Notes: a model not told the origin generated them from the letters alone. DNA of 64,000 bases from Solwaraspora sp. WMMD791 (GCF_029581195.1 NZ_CP120737.1:3759001-3823000), one strand, 5' to 3'. Positions 1 to 11,562 are shown, numbered from the stretch's first letter. A program made the numbers and translations.

Positions 1-253
1 GCTGCGGGTGCACGACCTGGGCGGCGGGTACGGCCCACCGGACGACCACATCGACACCGAGGTGATCGTGCACCTGGCCGGCCGGCCGGGCGAGACGTTC
101 GGTCTGGCGCTGCGCGCCGACGCGACGTTGCCGGCCAACTGGGGCATGTTCACCGGGCTGCGCGTCGCGCTGGTCACCGGCGGTCAGATCCAGCTCGCCT
201 ACCGGCGGGTCGGACCCACCGTACGGGAGATCGTCGCCGTCGTCCCCAACTGA
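1..253 (+). CDS. hypothetical protein, 3' part of a small unknown protein (paralogue of the next gene)
   Basis: The open frame enters from the left edge (first full codon at base 2) and ends at TGA 251-253, leaving at least 83 residues; the true start lies outside the window. I do not recognise the family. The protein begins with LRVHDLGGGYGPPDDHID, which also occurs in the following gene, and both share a later pattern of G-x2-LR-x-D-x2-LP-x3-GM. There is no signal peptide, membrane segment or metal motif in the visible part. The two genes are 52 bases apart and probably co-transcribed. The shared block suggests a recent duplication. Function unknown. Confidence 0.7.
   Translation, partial: LRVHDLGGGYGPPDDHIDTEVIVHLAGRPGETFGLALRADATLPANWGMFTGLRVALVTGGQIQLAYRRVGPTVREIVAVVPN
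2..55 (+). repeat. 54-bp near-identical repeat, copy 1
   Basis: Bases 2-55 match bases 342-395 at 53 of 54 positions (only the third base of one Val codon differs). Flanking coding sequence of the two genes diverges quickly, so the identity is local. Confidence 0.85.
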
Positions 254-305
254 GCCGTGCGACGCGGCTACCGACCCGGAACACCGAGTGAGAGGAGAAA
301 TCGCC

Positions 306-614
306 ATGGCGGTACTGCGGGCCAGCGGAAAGGTAACCTTCCTGCGGGTACACGACCTGGGCGGCGGGTACGGCCCACCGGACGACCACATCGACGGCGA
401 GTTGGTCACCACAGTCAGCGGGGCGCCGAACCACGCCGTCGGGGCAACGTTGCGCACCGACAGCCGGCTGCCCTCGCACGAGGGGATGCTGGCGCTGCTG
501 CGTGACGGGCTGGTGCACCGATCGACGGTGGAGACCACCATCGACTACGACCTCGACACCGCGGCCGGCCGCCGCAACGGCCGGCTGATGCGGGTGGAGC
601 TGCGCCCGGCCTGA
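306..614 (+). CDS. hypothetical protein, second member of a tandem paralogous pair
   Basis: 102 residues. ATG at 306 is chosen because a purine-rich AGAGGAGA stretch (291-298) lies 8 bases before it; an upstream in-frame ATG at 288 overlaps this ribosome site. The protein starts MAVLRASGKVTF and then carries the LRVHDLGGGYGPPDDHID block shared with the gene before it; the rest is related only loosely. No transmembrane segment or known catalytic motif is visible. The fold and function are unknown. The frame stays open for 39 codons past the TGA at 612-614, which is described under findings. Confidence 0.75.
   Translation: MAVLRASGKVTFLRVHDLGGGYGPPDDHIDGELVTTVSGAPNHAVGATLRTDSRLPSHEGMLALLRDGLVHRSTVETTIDYDLDTAAGRRNGRLMRVELRPA
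342..395 (+). repeat. 54-bp near-identical repeat, copy 2
   Basis: Second copy of the block at 2-55, encoding the shared Gly- and Asp-rich segment of the paralogous pair. Confidence 0.85.
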
Positions 615-899
615 GGCGACGACTCCGCGCCCCAGCAAGCGCAGGCGGTGGGCCAGGCGAAGCGGGACACCTCCCACATGGAGGGTTTCGTGATCGACCC
701 GGCGGCCGGCACCGGGCTCACCGCCGGGCGCTGACCACCCACCCGAACGTAGTGCTGCTGCCCGTCGGCTTCACCGTCGGAGCGTACGTCGACGGCAGCA
801 CGCCCGTCGGACCCGGAGACGCATCTGCCGCCGGCCCGGCTGGTGCAGGAGCATCAGGAGCAGGAGCAGGCGTCCGATCCGGACTGACCGAGGGACGAG

Positions 900-2315
900 T
901 CAGGGTTTCGCCGGGGCGGTGTCGCCGTACAACCAGGCGTCGAAGAACTCCCGCAGCGGCTGTCCGGTGACCCGCTCGGCGACCGTGACGAACTGCTCGG
1001 TGGTGGCGTTGCCGCCCCGGTACTCGCCGGCCCAGGTGCGCAGCAGCCGGAAGAAGGCGTCGTCGCCGACGGTCCGGCGCAGCGCGTGCACCGTCATCCC
1101 GCCGCGCTTGTAGACCGCCTGACTGAAGATCCCCGCCGGGCCGGGGTCGCCGGCCGGCTTCGTCCAGTCGATCCGGTCGTACTCCCGGTCGAACATCTCG
1201 TCGGCGGTGGCGACACCGTCGTGTTCGGACCACAACCATTCGGCGTACGTCGCGAAGCCCTCGTTGAGCCACATGTCCCGCCACTGCCGCAGCGACACGC
1301 TGTTGCCGAACCACTGGTGGCCGAGCTCGTGCGCGACCACCCAGGTCTCCGGACCACGGTCGAAGAACACGTCGCCGTACACCGGCCGGGACTGCGTCTC
1401 CAGGGCGTATCGGATCCGCTCGTCGCTGACCACGATCCCGCCGTACGCGTCCACCGGGTACGGTCCGAACACCGTCTCCAGGTAGTCGGCGATCTCCCCG
1501 GTGCGAGCCATCGCCTGCTCGGCCGTACCTCCCTCGGGCAGGTCGGCGTCGACGGCGATCACCATCGGCCGGCCGGCGTGGGTGCTGGACTCCACCCGGT
1601 AGTCGCCGATCACCAGGGTGGTCAGATAGCTGGCCAGCGGGGTGGACTCCGACCAGCGCCAAGTGGTCCAGCCGTCGGCGGTGGTGGTCTCCCCCGGCGC
1701 ACCGATGCTCAGCGCCGCCAACCCGTCCGGCACGGCGATTTCGAGGTCGAAGGTCGCCTTGTCCGACGGGTGGTCGTTGACCGGGAACCAGGTGCTTGCC
1801 GACTCGGGCTGACCGAGCGCGATCGCCCCGTCGTCGGTGACCTGGAAGCCGCCCTCGCCGAAGTCGCGACTGACCAACGGCTCCGGCCGGCCGCCGTAGT
1901 CGACGACGACGGTGAACGCCGACCCCTCGGGTAGCCCGGCGGCCGGGGTGACGACCAGCTCGTCGCCGTCGCGGGTGTGCTGTGCCGGCCGGCCGTCGAC
2001 GTCGACCGCGGCGACGTCCAACCCGGCCAGGTCCAGGTTGAACCGGGACAGGTCCATGGTGGCGGTCGCGGTGATCGTGGCGGTGCCGTCGAGCTGACGC
2101 GCCGCCGGGTCGTAGCGCAACACCAGCTGGTAGCCGGCGACGTCGTAGCCGCCGTTGCCGTACGTCGGGAAGTAGGGGTCGCCGATCCCGGCCGCACCGG
2201 CCTGGAAGTCGGCCTGCGGGGACCGGTCGACCAGCTCCGGCAGGACCCCGCAGCCGCTGGCGGCGAGGACCGCCGCCAGCGTCGCGGCAACGACCGACGT
2301 ACGGCGCGCGGTCAC
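900..2315 (-). CDS. M1-family zinc metallopeptidase lipoprotein
   Basis: 471 residues. The GTG at 2315 overlaps the TGA of guaB3 (GTGA), and it places a lipoprotein signal at the N-terminus: a hydrophobic stretch ending LAASGC, with Cys22 as the lipidated residue. The zinc site of gluzincins is complete: HELGH at 329-333 and the downstream Glu in NEGFA at 352. The family is M1 aminopeptidase-like; it probably trims peptides at the outer face of the membrane. Longer in-frame starts run into guaB3 and would hide the signal peptide. It is the last gene of the guaB-guaB3 transcript; a functional link to purine synthesis is not evident. Shorter than full-length aminopeptidase N, so the C-terminal helical domain is absent, as is common for secreted actinobacterial members. 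Confidence 0.9.
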   Translation of the reverse strand: MTARRTSVVAATLAAVLAASGCGVLPELVDRSPQADFQAGAAGIGDPYFPTYGNGGYDVAGYQLVLRYDPAARQLDGTATITATATMDLSRFNLDLAGLDVAAVDVDGRPAQHTRDGDELVVTPAAGLPEGSAFTVVVDYGGRPEPLVSRDFGEGGFQVTDDGAIALGQPESASTWFPVNDHPSDKATFDLEIAVPDGLAALSIGAPGETTTADGWTTWRWSESTPLASYLTTLVIGDYRVESSTHAGRPMVIAVDADLPEGGTAEQAMARTGEIADYLETVFGPYPVDAYGGIVVSDERIRYALETQSRPVYGDVFFDRGPETWVVAHELGHQWFGNSVSLRQWRDMWLNEGFATYAEWLWSEHDGVATADEMFDREYDRIDWTKPAGDPGPAGIFSQAVYKRGGMTVHALRRTVGDDAFFRLLRTWAGEYRGGNATTEQFVTVAERVTGQPLREFFDAWLYGDTAPAKP

Positions 2316-3430
2316 CGGTCGAGAACCAGCCCGACCCGCTGGAACTCCTTCAGGTCGCGGTAGCCGCACTTGGCCATCGCCCGGCGCAGCCCGCCGAAGA
2401 GGTTCTGCTGGCCGTCCGGGGAGTCGGCCGGGCCGAAGAGCAGCTGCTCCATGTCGCCCAACGGTTCGCCGGCCACCCCGTACGCGCCGCGCGGCAGCTT
2501 CGGGTGGCTGGCCACCGAGTGCCACCAGGCACCGGACGCCGGGGCCTCGGCGCACAGCGACAGCGGCTCGCCGAGCATCACCGCGTCGGCACCGCAGCCC
2601 AGCGCTTTGGCGATGTCACCGGAGGTCTGCAGGTCACCGTCGGCGATCAGGTGCACGTACCGGCCGCCGGTCTCGTCGAGGTAGTCGCGGCGGGCGGCGG
2701 CCGCGTCGGCGATCGCGGTCGCCATCGGCACCCGGATACCGAGCACCGAGTCGGTGGTCGACCACTCGTCGGCGCCGATGCCGACGATCACGCCGGCCGC
2801 GCCGGTGCGCATCAGGTGCAGCGCCGTCTTGTAGTCGGTGCAGCCGCCGACCACGACCGGCAGGTCCAGGTCGGCGATGAACTCCTTGAGGTTCAGCGGC
2901 TCGTCGGTGGTGGAGACGTGCTCGGCCGAGACCAGGGTGCCCTGGATCACCAGGATGTCGACGCCGGCGTCGAGGATCACCGGGGCCAACGCCAGGGTGT
3001 GCTGCGGGGACACCCGGACGGCGACGGTGCCGCCGCCGGCACGCATCTGCCGGACCCGTTCGGCGATCAGCTCGGGGCGGATCGGTTCGGCGTACACCTC
3101 CTGCAGCCGCTTGGTGCCCGGGTCGTCGTCGTCCATCCCGGCCAGCTCGGCGAGAACCTTGGCCGGGTCCTCGTAGCGGGTCCACAGCCCTTCGACGTTG
3201 AGCACGCCGAGCCCACCCAGCTCGCTGAGCTTGGCGGCGGTGGCCGGGCTCATCGTCGCGTCCGACGGATGCGCCACGCACGGGATCTTGAACTGGTACG
3301 CGTCGAGCTGCCACGCGGTGGAGACGTCGTCGACGTCCCGGGTGCGCCGGCTCGGCACGATGGCGATGTCGTCCAGGTGGTAGCCGCGCTGCGCGGTCTT
3401 GCCCAGCCCGATCTCGACCACGTCACGCAT
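2312..3430 (-). CDS. guaB3: GuaB3-type IMP dehydrogenase-related protein
   Basis: 372 residues. The start is the ATG at 3430 (MRDVVEIGLGKTAQRGYHLDD), the usual GuaB3 N-terminus, preceded by a GGAGA ribosome site; an ATG 14 codons upstream is less likely. It is an IMPDH/GMPR-family TIM barrel without CBS domains. The segment that in IMPDH holds the catalytic Cys (GPGAICTT in the neighbour GuaB) reads GIGADEWSTT here, so the Cys is missing. This is typical of the GuaB3 group found next to guaB in actinobacteria, whose exact reaction is less clear than that of GuaB. It lies 71 bases after guaB and overlaps the downstream peptidase gene by four bases. Confidence 0.92.
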   Translation of the reverse strand: MRDVVEIGLGKTAQRGYHLDDIAIVPSRRTRDVDDVSTAWQLDAYQFKIPCVAHPSDATMSPATAAKLSELGGLGVLNVEGLWTRYEDPAKVLAELAGMDDDDPGTKRLQEVYAEPIRPELIAERVRQMRAGGGTVAVRVSPQHTLALAPVILDAGVDILVIQGTLVSAEHVSTTDEPLNLKEFIADLDLPVVVGGCTDYKTALHLMRTGAAGVIVGIGADEWSTTDSVLGIRVPMATAIADAAAARRDYLDETGGRYVHLIADGDLQTSGDIAKALGCGADAVMLGEPLSLCAEAPASGAWWHSVASHPKLPRGAYGVAGEPLGDMEQLLFGPADSPDGQQNLFGGLRRAMAKCGYRDLKEFQRVGLVLDR

Positions 3431-3501
3431 GGGTGTCTCCGTTATGGACAGGTCGACGCGTGGCCGCCGCACGCTCGGCGACGGCAGGTCGACGGGGAAC
3501 G

Positions 3502-5340
<1,839 letters not shown>

Positions 5341-5341
5341 C

Positions 5342-5347
5342 TACGGT
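5342..5347 (+). promoter_or_regulatory. -10 element for a leaderless transcript (TACGGT)
   Basis: TANNNT hexamer 6 bases before the GTG at 5354, the spacing expected if transcription starts at the start codon. A GGAGG in the same stretch is too close to the GTG for normal ribosome binding. Confidence 0.5.
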
Positions 5348-5353
5348 GGAGGG

Positions 5354-5770
5354 GTGCACGAGGAGCCGATCGATCCCTTCAGTGGCGACCCCGCCGATCC
5401 GGCGGCCGGGCTGGAGGATCTCACCGAGGACGGGGAGTCCGACTCGTTGACCGCCGCCGAGCGGCAGGACGTGTTGGAGGACCTGGCGGACCTGGAGGTC
5501 TACCAGGCCCTGCTCGGCGCGGTCGGGATCCGTGGTCTGGTGATCGAGTGCGAGGACTGCCGGGAGCCGCACTACTTCGACTGGGATCTGCTCCGCGGCA
5601 ACCTGCGGCATCTGCTCAACTCTGGCCGGCCACGGGTGCACGAGCCGGCCTTCAACCCGGACCCGGATCACTACGTCACCTGGGAGTACGCCCGGGGCTA
5701 CGCCGACGGCGTACACGACACCCTGCACGACGAGTCCGACGATGACGAGATGCCGGAGCAGCCGTCCTGA
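5354..5770 (+). CDS. DUF5319-like acidic protein
   Basis: 138 residues, strongly acidic (many Asp/Glu at both ends). GTG at 5354 is the start because translation upstream loses protein character and a TACGGT hexamer sits 6 bases before it. Recognisable elements are LTAAERQDVLEDLADLEVYQALL, then GIRGLVIECEDCREPHYFDWDLLRGNLRHLL with two Cys in CEDC, and WEYARGYADGVHD. This pattern is that of a conserved actinobacterial protein of unknown role (DUF5319 as far as I can judge). The CxxC pair could bind metal, but only two Cys are present. Divergent from guaB and convergent with the bldM-like gene. Confidence 0.8.
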   Translation: MHEEPIDPFSGDPADPAAGLEDLTEDGESDSLTAAERQDVLEDLADLEVYQALLGAVGIRGLVIECEDCREPHYFDWDLLRGNLRHLLNSGRPRVHEPAFNPDPDHYVTWEYARGYADGVHDTLHDESDDDEMPEQPS

Positions 5771-5800
5771 TCCCGTAGCTGTCCGGGCGGCGGAGACTTC

Positions 5801-6754
5801 TCAGGCGACCAGGCCGGTACGGAATCCGGTCGCCACGGCGTGGGCCCGGTCGCGGGCACCCAGTTTGCGGAACAGCCGTCGGGCGTGGGTCTTGACAGTG
5901 TCCTCCGAGACGAACAGTTCCCGGCCGATCTCACCGTTGCTCTTGCCTTCGGACATGCCGCGCAGCACCTGGAGCTCGCGTTCGGTCAGCCCGGTACGCC
6001 GCAGCGGCGAGCCGGACGGACCGATGGTCGGTGGAGTGCCGGCCGGGCCGACGGTGGCTGTGCTGCCGGGCGGCGTCATCGCGGTGCTCGGGCCGCCGGC
6101 CGCCGTCGCACCGCCGGCCGCCGTCGCACCGCCGGTGGTCGGGATGCCGGCGGTCGGGCTGGCCGGTGCCGTCGCATCGTCGCGCTGGTTCGGCACCACG
6201 GTCGATGCGGCGTCGGTCGGGGCGGGTGCCGCCGGACCGGTGTCGCCGCCGGGAGTCGCGCCGGTGGCCCGGTTGGTCGCCGCCGAGGCCGCGGCGACGG
6301 CACTGACCGTGGCCGTCTCGACCGGTGCGGGCGCGACGGTGCCGGTGATCGTCGCCGGCTGTTCGGCCAGCAGCGCCGGCACCTGCCGACCGGGGGCGGC
6401 CAGCAGCAGCAGGGTCTTGGCGACGACGCTGACCAGGTCGTCGGCGTCGCGGATCAGCCCGCGGGCGCCGGCCGCGATCGCGGCGGACGCCACCTGCGGG
6501 TCCTCGCCGCCGAAGAGCACGATCACGCTGTTCGGCGAGCGGGCCAGCACCCGACGGGTGAAACTGGCACTGTCCGGCCGGGCCAGCGCCGTGTCGGCGA
6601 GCACGATCTCCGCCGGCCGCTCGGACAGCCGCAGCATCACCTCGGGTTCGGAGACGGCGGTCCGGACGACAGCGGAGAGGCCGAGCCGGGCCGCCGCCCC
6701 GGTGATGTTCTGAGCTGCGGCAACCGACCGTACACAAACGAGCACCTTACGCAC
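5801..6754 (-). CDS. bldM: BldM-like LuxR-family response regulator with a long linker
   Basis: 317 residues. GTG at 6754 is preceded by AGGGGAGA. Residues 1-120 form a receiver-like domain that keeps Asp54, but the paired acidic residues after strand 1 are replaced (VLVCVRS) and the conserved Lys is Arg (GLIRDAD). Residues 122-250 are a low-complexity Ala/Pro/Thr/Gly linker. Residues 254-317 are the LuxR helix-turn-helix, starting LTERELQVLRGMSEGKSN. The C-terminus and the position between guaB and a WhiD homologue fit BldM, a developmental regulator of Streptomyces, which is only about 200 residues. The linker is the unusual part. Orthology is inferred from synteny and the DNA-binding domain; the symbol is tentative. 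Confidence 0.8.
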   Translation of the reverse strand: MRKVLVCVRSVAAAQNITGAAARLGLSAVVRTAVSEPEVMLRLSERPAEIVLADTALARPDSASFTRRVLARSPNSVIVLFGGEDPQVASAAIAAGARGLIRDADDLVSVVAKTLLLLAAPGRQVPALLAEQPATITGTVAPAPVETATVSAVAAASAATNRATGATPGGDTGPAAPAPTDAASTVVPNQRDDATAPASPTAGIPTTGGATAAGGATAAGGPSTAMTPPGSTATVGPAGTPPTIGPSGSPLRRTGLTERELQVLRGMSEGKSNGEIGRELFVSEDTVKTHARRLFRKLGARDRAHAVATGFRTGLVA

Positions 6755-7021
6755 TGTGTCTCCCCTCTCCCGTGAGCAGGAGATCACGCGAGGCCGGCTC
6801 GCTCACACGCTTTGCCACGAAAAAAGATGAAAGTTCAGGACGGCTGGCCACGTCGCCGACCGGTCGTCACCGCCCAGGTTCTCGACAGGTTGCCTGTGCG
6901 GTGATTGAGCAGTGGGGCTGGCGGGTACCGCAGTGACTGTCGAGGACCGGTGCGCTTGCGCGGCCGGCCGCCCGGTCCGACCATGAGCTGTCCGCGGTGC
7001 CGCGCGGAAGGAGGGGTGCAG

Positions 7022-7486
7022 ATGTCGGACGTACGTCGACTGCCCGGACCTATCGTCGACCTCTGGGAGTGGCAGATCCTCGGTGCCTGTCGCGGTCGCG
7101 ACAGCGCGCAGTTCTTCCACCCGGACGGGGAACGGGGTTCGTCACGCACCCGGCGGGAGGCCGGCGCGAAGGCTGTCTGCCGGACCTGCCCGGTCCGCGC
7201 GGAGTGCGCGGCCCACGCCCTTTCGGTACGCGAACCGTACGGCGTGTGGGGCGGGTTCAGCGAGGCCGAGCGGCTGCGGCTGCTCGCCCTCGGCTGGGAG
7301 GACCTGGCCGACCGGCACCGGCACCGGGTGGACGTGGCCCGGCTGGAGGCCCGGCTCGGCCGCCCGCACAAGTCGACCGTACCGGCGCAGCACGAGACCG
7401 TACCGGCGCAGCGCCGGGCCGTACCAGCGCAGCACGAGACCGTACCGGCGCAGCGTCGGCAGCGTGAAGCCGCACCGGCGGCCTGA
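7022..7486 (+). CDS. whiD: WhiB-family iron-sulfur regulator, WhiD-like
   Basis: 154 residues. ATG at 7022 has GGAGG 8 bases upstream. The four cluster ligands are Cys23, Cys53, Cys56 and Cys62, followed by the G-rich turn GVWGG (74-78) and a basic helix; FFHPDGERG and CPVRAECAAHAL are typical of WhiD. WhiB-like proteins bind a 4Fe-4S cluster and partner the principal sigma factor; WhiD is needed for spore maturation in Streptomyces. The C-terminus is extended by four 7-residue repeats (TVPAQHE/TVPAQRR, residues 119-146), which WhiD does not normally have. Divergent from the bldM-like gene over a 267-base shared regulatory region. Confidence 0.9.
   Translation: MSDVRRLPGPIVDLWEWQILGACRGRDSAQFFHPDGERGSSRTRREAGAKAVCRTCPVRAECAAHALSVREPYGVWGGFSEAERLRLLALGWEDLADRHRHRVDVARLEARLGRPHKSTVPAQHETVPAQRRAVPAQHETVPAQRRQREAAPAA
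7376..7459 (+). repeat. four 21-bp tandem repeats inside whiD
   Basis: Four in-frame units of 21 bases encode TVPAQHE, TVPAQRR, AVPAQHE, TVPAQRR. The alternation HE/RR suggests that a 42-base pair of units was duplicated. Confidence 0.9.
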
Positions 7487-7523
7487 GCCGGCCGTCCGCT
7501 CGCGCCCGGCCGCCCGAGATCCG

Positions 7524-9161
7524 CTATGCCACGCTGACCCGGATCGTGTGCCAGCCGGTCGCCCCGTCCGGGGCGACCGGCTGGCGGCCCTCCGGCTGCG
7601 TCTCGCCGGTGGTGTCGGTCGCCCGCACCTGCAGCACGTGCTCGCCAGCGGTGGCCGGCCACTGCCAGACCCACTGCACCCAGGTGTCGGCGGAGACCGC
7701 GGGTGCCAGGGTCGCCGACTGCCAGGGGCCGTCGTCGACCCGTACCTCGACGGCGCGGATGCCCCGGTGCTGGGCCCAGGCCACCCCGGCCACCGGCACC
7801 GTGCCGGCGGTCAGCTCGGCCCGTTGCCTCGGCGTGTCGATCCGGGACTGGGTCTTGATCGGCCCCTGCGCCGACCAACCCCGGGGCACCCAGTACGCGT
7901 CGAAGTCGGCGAAGCTGGTCACCTCCAACTCGGTGATCCACTTGCAGGCGGAGACGTAGCCGTACAGACCGGGCACCACCATCCGGACCGGGAAGCCGTG
8001 CTCCACCGGCAGCGGTTCGCCGTTCATGCCGACCGCGAGCAGCGCGTCCCGCCCGTCGAGCAGCGCCTCGGTCGGCGTACCGCAGGTCCAGCCGTCGACC
8101 GACCGGCCGACGACCTGGTCGGCACCGGGCAGCGGGCCGGCGGCGGCCAGCAGTTCCCGCACCGGTACGCCGAGCCAGCGGGCGTTGCCGATCAGGTCCC
8201 CGCCGACCTCGTTCGACACGCAGGCCAGGGTGACGTACCGCTCGACCAGGTCCATCGCGAGCAGGTCGGGGTAGCTGACGGTGATCTCGGTGGCGACCCG
8301 GCCGTGGATCCGCAGCCGCCACTGCTGCGGGTCGACGCGGGGCACCACCAGCGCGGTGTCGATCCGGTAGAAGCCGCTGTTGGCGGTGACGTACCGGGTC
8401 AGCCCCGACACCTGCGGGTCCACACCGGAGGGTACGGGGGCGGCGACGTCGGCGGCGGCCGGCAGGGTGATGGAGGCCCGGACGCTGGCCACGCTGCGCT
8501 GCTGGGCCAGCCACCGGCCGCCGGCACCGGCCAGTGCGGCGGCCCCGACGCTGACGCCGACGGCGGACAGGAACCGCCGCCGGTCGCCCACCCCGGCTCC
8601 GGGCAGCACCGGCGCGGTCGGGGTGGCTGGAGCGGCTGGCCCGGCCGGCGGGGTCGGTGGACCCGCCGACGTGGGCGGGTCGGCGGCGGGGCGCAGCGGG
8701 CCGTTCAGCAGCGCCCGCAGCAGGATCGCCGCAGCCAGGGCGCCGAGCAGCGACGGTAGCGCGGACGCCGGACCGGCGTCCGGCCGGCTCACCGCCGCCG
8801 CGACGCCGACCAGGCCGAACGCGGCGATACCGAGATCCCCGGCGATCGGCGCGCGGGCCGCCAGGACGCCGATCCCGGCGGCGAACCCGGCCAGCAGGAC
8901 GGCGGTGCCGACCAGCAGCGCACTCTTGTCGTGTACGCCGAACACGTCGATGGCGAACCGGGTGAGCGGCTCCGGCGCGGTGTCGACCACGAACCCGCCG
9001 ACCGCGACCAGCGGTGCCGAGCGGGCACCGGCGACGACCGCGACCACCTCGGCGAGCCCGAGGGCGACGGCGGCGGCGGCCACCCCCGCGAGGGCGGCCA
9101 GTCGGGTCGGCGTACGGTCCCCGGCGGACCGCGCCACCGGCGGTGCTGCCTGATGCGTCAT
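7524..9161 (-). CDS. membrane-anchored molybdopterin oxidoreductase of the sulfite oxidase fold
   Basis: 545 residues. Roughly residues 20-155 hold several hydrophobic segments (about four or five membrane spans). A Pro-rich spacer follows, then a DRRRFLSAVGVSVGAAAL segment (193-210) that looks like a twin-arginine or anchor signal, and then the catalytic domain. Cys314 in TLACVSNEVGG is the expected molybdenum ligand; SVDGWTCGTPT and GFPVRMVVPGLYGYVSACKW are typical of the fold, and the C-terminal domain is the Mo-co dimerisation type. The catalytic part should face the outside. The substrate is unknown; no heme subunit gene is adjacent. ATG at 9161 is supported by a leaderless-type TATCGT 6 bases upstream. 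Confidence 0.88.
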   Translation of the reverse strand: MTHQAAPPVARSAGDRTPTRLAALAGVAAAAVALGLAEVVAVVAGARSAPLVAVGGFVVDTAPEPLTRFAIDVFGVHDKSALLVGTAVLLAGFAAGIGVLAARAPIAGDLGIAAFGLVGVAAAVSRPDAGPASALPSLLGALAAAILLRALLNGPLRPAADPPTSAGPPTPPAGPAAPATPTAPVLPGAGVGDRRRFLSAVGVSVGAAALAGAGGRWLAQQRSVASVRASITLPAAADVAAPVPSGVDPQVSGLTRYVTANSGFYRIDTALVVPRVDPQQWRLRIHGRVATEITVSYPDLLAMDLVERYVTLACVSNEVGGDLIGNARWLGVPVRELLAAAGPLPGADQVVGRSVDGWTCGTPTEALLDGRDALLAVGMNGEPLPVEHGFPVRMVVPGLYGYVSACKWITELEVTSFADFDAYWVPRGWSAQGPIKTQSRIDTPRQRAELTAGTVPVAGVAWAQHRGIRAVEVRVDDGPWQSATLAPAVSADTWVQWVWQWPATAGEHVLQVRATDTTGETQPEGRQPVAPDGATGWHTIRVSVA

Positions 9162-9167
9162 CGTCCG

Positions 9168-9173
9168 ACGATA
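9168..9173 (-). promoter_or_regulatory. -10 element for a leaderless transcript (TATCGT)
   Basis: On the minus strand TATCGT ends 6 bases before the ATG of the molybdoenzyme gene. Confidence 0.5.
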
Positions 9174-9288
9174 CGTCGGGGTCGGGGCGGTCGGCGAAGA
9201 GCGGAATCCGCGCGACCAGGGCCGGCGGCGCAGCGCCGTGGTGCCCTGATCACGCGGATCCAGGTGGAACAGGTGGAGCAGGTACGGG

Positions 9289-11034
<1,746 letters not shown>

Positions 11035-11051
11035 TCAGCACTGGCAGTAGG

Positions 11052-11360
11052 TCACTTCTCGATGACGGCGAGGACGTCGCGGGCGGAGAGCACCAGGTAC
11101 TCCTCGCCGGCGTACTTGACCTCGGTGCCGCCGTACTTCGAGTAGATGACCGTGTCGCCGACGTTGACGTCAACCGGGATCCGGTTGCCCTTGTCGTCGA
11201 CGCGGCCCGGGCCGACAGCGAGGACGGTGCCCTCCTGCGGCTTCTCCTTGGCGGTGTCGGGGATCACGATGCCCGACGCCGTGGTGGTCTCAGCCTCGTT
11301 CGCCTGGACCAGGATCCGGTCCTCGAGCGGCTTGATCGCAACCTTGGTCGCGGTAGTCAC
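11052..11360 (-). CDS. groES: co-chaperonin GroES
   Basis: 102 residues if it starts at the GTG at 11360 ([14 protein letters not shown]). AGGAGG ends 9 bases before this GTG; the alternative ATG two codons upstream (11366) would leave only 2 bases after AGGAGG, so the GTG is preferred. The mobile loop ([14 protein letters not shown]) and the terminal [15 protein letters not shown] are standard. GroES caps GroEL during folding. First gene of the groES-groEL operon; two CIRCE operators lie 140-200 bases upstream. Confidence 0.96.
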   Translation of the reverse strand: MTTATKVAIKPLEDRILVQANEAETTTASGIVIPDTAKEKPQEGTVLAVGPGRVDDKGNRIPVDVNVGDTVIYSKYGGTEVKYAGEEYLVLSARDVLAVIEK

Positions 11361-11501
11361 GGGCATACCCTCCTGGGGTATCAGGTGTTGGTGCCGGTCG
11401 CGTGGGCGGCCAGCGTCAATCTGCCTCATGTCCACCGGGCGGGTCCGTCGTCGCGGGTGCCGGTCCGCCTGGCGTTTCGCCCTCCGGCCGGAGCCGGCGG
11501 G

Positions 11502-11528
11502 CTGGCACCCTCAGCATGAGAGTGCTAA
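11502..11528. promoter_or_regulatory. CIRCE operator 1 (HrcA site), degenerate left arm
   Basis: CTGGCACCC-N9-GAGTGCTAA compared with the consensus TTAGCACTC-N9-GAGTGCTAA: the right arm is perfect, the left arm matches 6 of 9. HrcA binds such sites and represses groES-groEL until heat stress. Confidence 0.8.
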
Positions 11529-11535
11529 CCGCAGA

Positions 11536-11562
11536 TTAGCAGTCGCCTGTGCGGAGTGCTAG
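11536..11562. promoter_or_regulatory. CIRCE operator 2 (HrcA site)
   Basis: TTAGCAGTC-N9-GAGTGCTAG; each arm matches the CIRCE consensus at 8 of 9 positions. Only 7 bases separate it from the first site. Confidence 0.85.

Noticed and set aside
1086-1934. 282-residue open frame on the plus strand
   Set aside because: Antisense shadow of the M1 peptidase gene; no protein-like features.
9162-9288. Terminator after groEL
   Set aside because: Only a very short GGCGC hairpin is visible; not enough to call.
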